9,583 nucleotides of DNA from an uncultured Ruminococcus sp. (GTDB lineage: Bacteria; Bacillota; Clostridia; Oscillospirales; Acutalibacteraceae), in the NCBI GenBank assembly GCA_902767285.1, contig CACXHC010000149.1, positions 1-9,583 of the forward strand, in the 5' to 3' direction. Numbering within the stretch: position 1 is the first letter of the stretch; every line of letters starts with the position of its first letter. The position numbers were made by a program, and so were the translations under genes. Below are positions 6,647 through 9,583 of the stretch, one piece after another. A model generated the notes under the pieces. It was not told where the DNA came from. It saw only the letters and a program-made list of their open reading frames with translations, and ran no database searches.

Positions 6647-8368
6647 ATGAGTATTGCAGAAAAATTAGAAGAATACCTCGCCCTGCTTAACTGCACATCG
6701 CAGGTATTGTCGAAAGCATCAAACGTTTCTCCCGCAACGATAAGCCGCTACTGCTCGGGGACTCAAACGCCCAAGCCAACAGGAAAAAGCCTCGAAAATC
6801 TCGCCAAGGGTATCGCCGAGTTAGCTCGCAGTAAAAGTCTTAAGCTGACCGAGGAGGACGTTCTGAAAGAATTGCAGGAAAGCTGCACTCCACAGTTGGA
6901 TACCGGCAGACTCTTTGCCGAGAATTTCAATATTCTTGTCACCAAGCTGAATATAAGCCTGACCTTGCTTTCGGAATTCTCGAATTTTAATGTGTCATAT
7001 CTTTACAGAATACGCAGCGGCGAAAGAAAGCCCCACAAAAACGATGATTTAAGAGATTGTCTTTGCAGATACATAGTGCGTTATCACAACAGCGATACAG
7101 AAAAAATGCTTCTCTCACGCCTGACGGGAAAGGAGCTTTCCGATGACCAAATGATATACGACACCGTAGGAGCTTGGCTCTGTGAGGATCATTGCAGGCA
7201 GATGAAATCCGATACAGCGGAGCATTTTTTAACTCATATAGACGATTTCGATTTAGGGGAATATATCCGCACAGTTCCTTTCGGTGCCACCGAAATTCAT
7301 ATGCCGAAAGCACGTCAGTATTACGGATTGGAGGAGTTCAAGCAGGCGGAGCTTGATTTTATAACGTCTGTTCTGCTTTCCGATTCGGTTGCCCCCGTCA
7401 AAATGTGTTCCGATATGCCGATGAGCGATATGGCTATTGATCCCGATTTCGGCACAAAGTGGATGACGGGGCTTGCACTGATGATGAAAAAAGGTGTACA
7501 ACTGGAGGTAATTCACGATCTCGACCGACCGTTCGAAGAAATGATGTACGGACTTGAGGGCTGGATACCGCTTTATATGACAGGGCAGGTAAGTCCGTAT
7601 TATTTCAAGTCTGTGCATAGCGGGATATACCGACATCTGCTCTACTCCGCCGAGCATTCGGCACTGAGAGGAGAATGTGTTACAGGCTTTCATCAAGACG
7701 GCCGCTATGATTTGGAAACCGATAAACGAGAGGTTGCCTACTGTCGCAAAAGAGCAAAGGAGCTTTTCGGGAAAGCGTCGCCTCTTATGGAGATATACCG
7801 TGAGGATTCGGCGGCGGCGTTTCGCAGATTCGAGGACAGAGAAAGCGAGCATACAGGACATCGTAGGCAGATACTTTCCGTACCGCCCATATACACGCTC
7901 TCGGACGAGCTGTTGCAAAAAATAATGAATCGCTGCAAAGTTCCGCAGGTCAATCAGCTTCAGATCACTCAGTATGTGAACCGTCAGCGAATCAACACAG
8001 AAAAAATATTGCATCACAGTCCCATCACCGATGAGTTGCCCGAGCTTGACGAGAAGGAGTTTTTATGCTGCCCGATGTCGCTTTCTTTAGCGGGAATGTT
8101 TTACTCCGATGAGCTGCCGTACACTTTCGAGGAGTACCGAGATCATCTGCACTTGACTCACGAATTTGAAAAAACTCACGCAGGCTATACGCTCATCCGC
8201 TCGCCGAGGGTGGCATTCCGCAATATACGGATACACATTTTGTCGGGCAGTTACGTTGTCATCACAAAAAACAAGTACCCGATTATACAATTTATTATAC
8301 GTCACCGAAGCTTGTGTGATGCAATCGAGAATTTTGAAATAACAATGAGTGATAAACAGCTTGATTGA
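6647..8368 (+). CDS. Large regulator with two XRE-like HTH segments and unnamed C-terminal sensor-like region
   Basis: I start at the ATG at 6647, giving 573 residues, because AAAGGAG (6631-6637) sits 9 bases ahead; an in-frame ATG at 6620 has no ribosome binding site. Residues about 5-60 form an XRE-like helix-turn-helix (QVLSKASNVSPATISRYCSG, followed by a TP dipeptide). Residues about 93-135 form a second one (LLSEFSNFNVSYLYRIRSG followed by ERKPH). The remaining 440 or so residues match no domain I can name with confidence. They include a distinctive stretch at about 286-322, with V-x-L-E-V-I-H-D, then E-G-W-I-P-L-Y-M-T-G and P-Y-Y-F. The C-terminus has a beta-rich pattern around IHILSGSYVVITKNKYP. 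Similar long HTH proteins occur in Clostridia as far as I recall. There is no signal peptide or membrane segment, so it is a cytoplasmic DNA-binding protein. It is divergent from the LRR-dockerin gene, which makes that gene and itself the likely targets. That role is inferred only from position. Confidence 0.75.
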   Translation: MSIAEKLEEYLALLNCTSQVLSKASNVSPATISRYCSGTQTPKPTGKSLENLAKGIAELARSKSLKLTEEDVLKELQESCTPQLDTGRLFAENFNILVTKLNISLTLLSEFSNFNVSYLYRIRSGERKPHKNDDLRDCLCRYIVRYHNSDTEKMLLSRLTGKELSDDQMIYDTVGAWLCEDHCRQMKSDTAEHFLTHIDDFDLGEYIRTVPFGATEIHMPKARQYYGLEEFKQAELDFITSVLLSDSVAPVKMCSDMPMSDMAIDPDFGTKWMTGLALMMKKGVQLEVIHDLDRPFEEMMYGLEGWIPLYMTGQVSPYYFKSVHSGIYRHLLYSAEHSALRGECVTGFHQDGRYDLETDKREVAYCRKRAKELFGKASPLMEIYREDSAAAFRRFEDRESEHTGHRRQILSVPPIYTLSDELLQKIMNRCKVPQVNQLQITQYVNRQRINTEKILHHSPITDELPELDEKEFLCCPMSLSLAGMFYSDELPYTFEEYRDHLHLTHEFEKTHAGYTLIRSPRVAFRNIRIHILSGSYVVITKNKYPIIQFIIRHRSLCDAIENFEITMSDKQLD

Positions 8369-8444
8369 GTGGTTTTCTGTTTGTGATTTGATTCCGTTTG
8401 TAAGCACAGTAAATCCCGATTGAAAACTACCCATAATACGACAA

Positions 8445-8476
8445 AGCACCCTGTACCATAATCGATACAAGGTGCT
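8445..8476 (-). terminator. Hairpin terminator between the regulator gene and the integrase remnant
   Basis: Arms at 8445-8457 and 8464-8476 pair over all 13 positions on the minus strand if two G-U pairs are allowed, with a 6-base loop, starting 8 bases beyond the stop of the integrase remnant and followed by TTTG. On the plus strand the two wobble positions become C-A mismatches, but the hairpin is followed by GTTTTG and lies 76 bases after the regulator stop, so it may serve both directions. G-U pairing only on the minus strand suggests that is the strand under selection. Confidence 0.6.
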
Positions 8477-8484
8477 GTTTTGCG

Positions 8485-8760
8485 TTATGACACTTCCTGA
8501 TGTTTCTTTCTGTTCTCTGCCTGCAAGGTCAGAACAATACCGCCGAGCACATCTGCGGAGCGTCTGTCGGCTTCTTCAATGGCGTGCAGATAGCGGTTAG
8601 TCGTTTTCATTTGGCTATGACCGAGCCTTTCACCAACCGTCTTTATATCAACGCCACTTATCAGAGAAAGCGTTACCGAAGTGTGCCGCAAAGCGTTGAA
8701 TTTCTTGTGCGGCATTGCCTTAATTGTGAAGCTATACACCAAATCTAAGAAACAAACCAA
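8485..8760 (-). pseudogene. C-terminal remnant of a tyrosine recombinase / phage-type integrase
   Basis: Only the last 75 or so residues of the catalytic domain are present. Visible are the box II Arg-His (ALRHTSVTLSLISGVD), the LGH motif with its His (ERLGHSQMKTT), the catalytic Tyr in NRYLHA, and the tail EEADRRSADVL typical of Firmicutes phage and conjugative-element integrases. The N-terminal DNA-binding domains and the box I Arg are missing (intact proteins are about 350-400 residues). The frame opens at a TTG (8760) just after an in-frame TGA (8763-8761), with no ribosome binding site. Recognisable similarity begins at about 8725 (AMPHKK), almost exactly where the neighbouring zinc-ribbon gene stops (8732). 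The remnant cannot catalyse recombination and is probably not translated. It indicates a past integration event. Confidence 0.85.
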
Positions 8761-9058
8761 TCAGAAAACAAATAGTTCCTCCGACAGCGAAGATTTTATA
8801 TTCTTCAAACGTTCCACTTCCAACTAACATCATGCAAATCACGTCACAAAAAATTCCTATCGTAATCAAAGCCGTTCCGAGCGAATGAAAAACCACAGCT
8901 TCCGAAGCAGCTTTAGCTTCTTGTTTGGGATGGTTTTCTTTAATGTCTTCTACTGAGTCGGTGTAAGAAGATGGTTTAAGATCGGCACCGCAGTTCATAC
9001 AGATCATACTATGAGAATCTACAGGGTTTCCGCATTTAGGACAATTCTTATTTTTCAT
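8732..9058 (-). CDS. Small zinc-ribbon protein with two membrane helices
   Basis: The 108-residue protein begins MKNKNCPKCGNPVDS with a four-cysteine zinc ribbon (C6, C9, C20, C23) at its N-terminus. A polar charged spacer (about 27-52) follows, then two hydrophobic segments (about 58-80 and 89-106), and it ends FLRFGV. I choose the ATG at 9058-9056 because it forms TAATG with the upstream stop and AGGAG lies 10 bases ahead; starting further upstream would add ten residues that overlap the other gene. One-base overlap implies translational coupling and a shared operon. Zinc ribbons joined to membrane helices are common in poorly characterised Firmicutes proteins and the function is unknown. 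The stop lies inside the nominal integrase-remnant frame, so the 3' end sits at a rearrangement boundary. Confidence 0.75.
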   Translation of the reverse strand: MKNKNCPKCGNPVDSHSMICMNCGADLKPSSYTDSVEDIKENHPKQEAKAASEAVVFHSLGTALITIGIFCDVICMMLVGSGTFEEYKIFAVGGTICFLIGLFLRFGV

Positions 9059-9583
9059 TACAGTACAACTCCTGTCATCGGTTTCCAATATCCTTCTATT
9101 AATGTTCCGTTTTCTTTCTCGACAACCATTTGAGGTTTTCCGTCACGATCAATAATAATCAAAATATTTTTGCGAAGCATAGCACCATATGAATTTGCAG
9201 CATCAATATATGTTTCAATATATCGGACTCTTTTATTCTTAAGAGACCAACCTTCCATAATCTTTATAGTGTCTTCCTTTATCATTGATTCCTTCAATGG
9301 CGGCCACTTACAAGAAGCCGGACTCTTAAAGACATTTATAATGTGCTGTTCAAAGCACTCATCATATCTCTTTTCAAGCGGAGATTTCTTCGGATCGACT
9401 GTAGCCGGATTAGCCTGCGGATTGCTCAAAACCTGAACAATTCTTGAAAACTCGTCGGCTGTCAGTATTCCTTGCTGCATAAGGCCGGTAATGGCTGTTA
9501 TTTTTTCTGTCATATTATTGGGCTGATTGTCTTGTTTTTGGAGTGAAATTGCACTGTTTTGAACTGCCGAAACCGCTGCAGGT
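9058..9583 (-). CDS. SHOCT-like domain protein, N-terminus outside window
   Basis: A methionine at 9513 gives 151 residues, but there is no ribosome binding site before it and the frame stays open for 23 more codons to the right edge (residues reading PAAVSAVQNSAISLQKQ), so the gene is probably 5'-truncated by the window. Just after that methionine, ITGLMQQGILTADEF matches the SHOCT pattern, a short helical motif usually attached to the end of, or between, other domains. A proline-rich spacer follows. The C-terminal 100 residues contain VFKSPASCKWPP and YIDAANSYGAMLRKN, which resemble a small alpha-beta domain found in other uncharacterised bacterial proteins (a 'SPSTAKFP ... VDAQNSFGA' type). 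No membrane segment is seen in the visible part. It overlaps the zinc-ribbon gene by one base. Function unknown. Confidence 0.7.
   Translation of the reverse strand, partial: PAAVSAVQNSAISLQKQDNQPNNMTEKITAITGLMQQGILTADEFSRIVQVLSNPQANPATVDPKKSPLEKRYDECFEQHIINVFKSPASCKWPPLKESMIKEDTIKIMEGWSLKNKRVRYIETYIDAANSYGAMLRKNILIIIDRDGKPQMVVEKENGTLIEGYWKPMTGVVL

Noticed and set aside
7253..8017. Minus-strand open frame of 254 codons inside the HTH regulator gene
   Set aside because: It is antisense to a continuous 573-residue reading frame with a good ribosome binding site and HTH motifs. The antisense translation shows no domain and no ribosome binding site.
8369..8444. tRNA gene or attachment site next to the integrase remnant
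   Set aside because: No cloverleaf-like sequence or CCA end and no convincing direct repeat could be found by eye in this short gap.

Overview
The window looks like chromosome from a low-to-mid GC Gram-positive anaerobe, most likely a Clostridia member of the Ruminococcus / [Eubacterium] siraeum kind (Oscillospiraceae). This rests on four things: a type I dockerin with an X2-like module, secreted proteins with Ser/Thr-Asp linkers, AGGAGG-type ribosome binding sites with AT-rich extended -10 promoters, and a clostridial-style polysaccharide deacetylase. The genus is an inference, because no rRNA or other phylogenetic marker is complete here.

Layout from left to right. (1) 1-839, minus: the 5' three quarters of the housekeeping P-loop ATPase YchF, running off the left edge. 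(2) 840-1207: an AT-rich divergent promoter region with one convincing extended -10 promoter for each flanking gene. (3) 1208-2656, plus: a secreted or membrane-anchored polysaccharide deacetylase with a Big_2-like Ig domain, an acidic Ser/Thr linker and a NodB domain. (4) 2657-2773: two strong hairpins between convergent genes. (5) 2774-6412, minus: a very large secreted BspA-type leucine-rich-repeat protein ending in a Ser/Thr-Asp linker, an X2-like module and a dockerin, which suggests a non-catalytic cellulosome- or amylosome-type component. (6) 6413-6646: a divergent regulatory region holding two separate inverted repeats that overlap the predicted promoters of the flanking genes. (7) 6647-8368, plus: a large regulator with two XRE-like helix-turn-helix segments and about 440 residues of unnamed C-terminal region. 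(8) 8445-8476: a hairpin terminator whose arms resemble those of the hairpin at 2672-2710. (9) 8485-9583, minus: an accessory patch made of a C-terminal tyrosine-recombinase remnant, a small zinc-ribbon membrane protein, and a SHOCT-like protein whose reading frame is still open at the right edge.

How the genes relate: the deacetylase and the LRR-dockerin protein are both exported and share the same style of linker, which fits cell-surface or plant-fibre-associated functions. The divergent tandem-HTH regulator is the natural candidate to control itself, the LRR-dockerin gene, or both, through the two inverted repeats between them. The zinc-ribbon and SHOCT genes are translationally coupled (TAATG) and sit beside an integrase fragment, so this end may be an eroded mobile element. 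I see no CRISPR array, tRNA, rRNA or complete insertion sequence. Most of the window is recognisable. The least explained parts are the C-terminal region of the regulator, the paired inverted repeats in front of it, and the zinc-ribbon/SHOCT pair.
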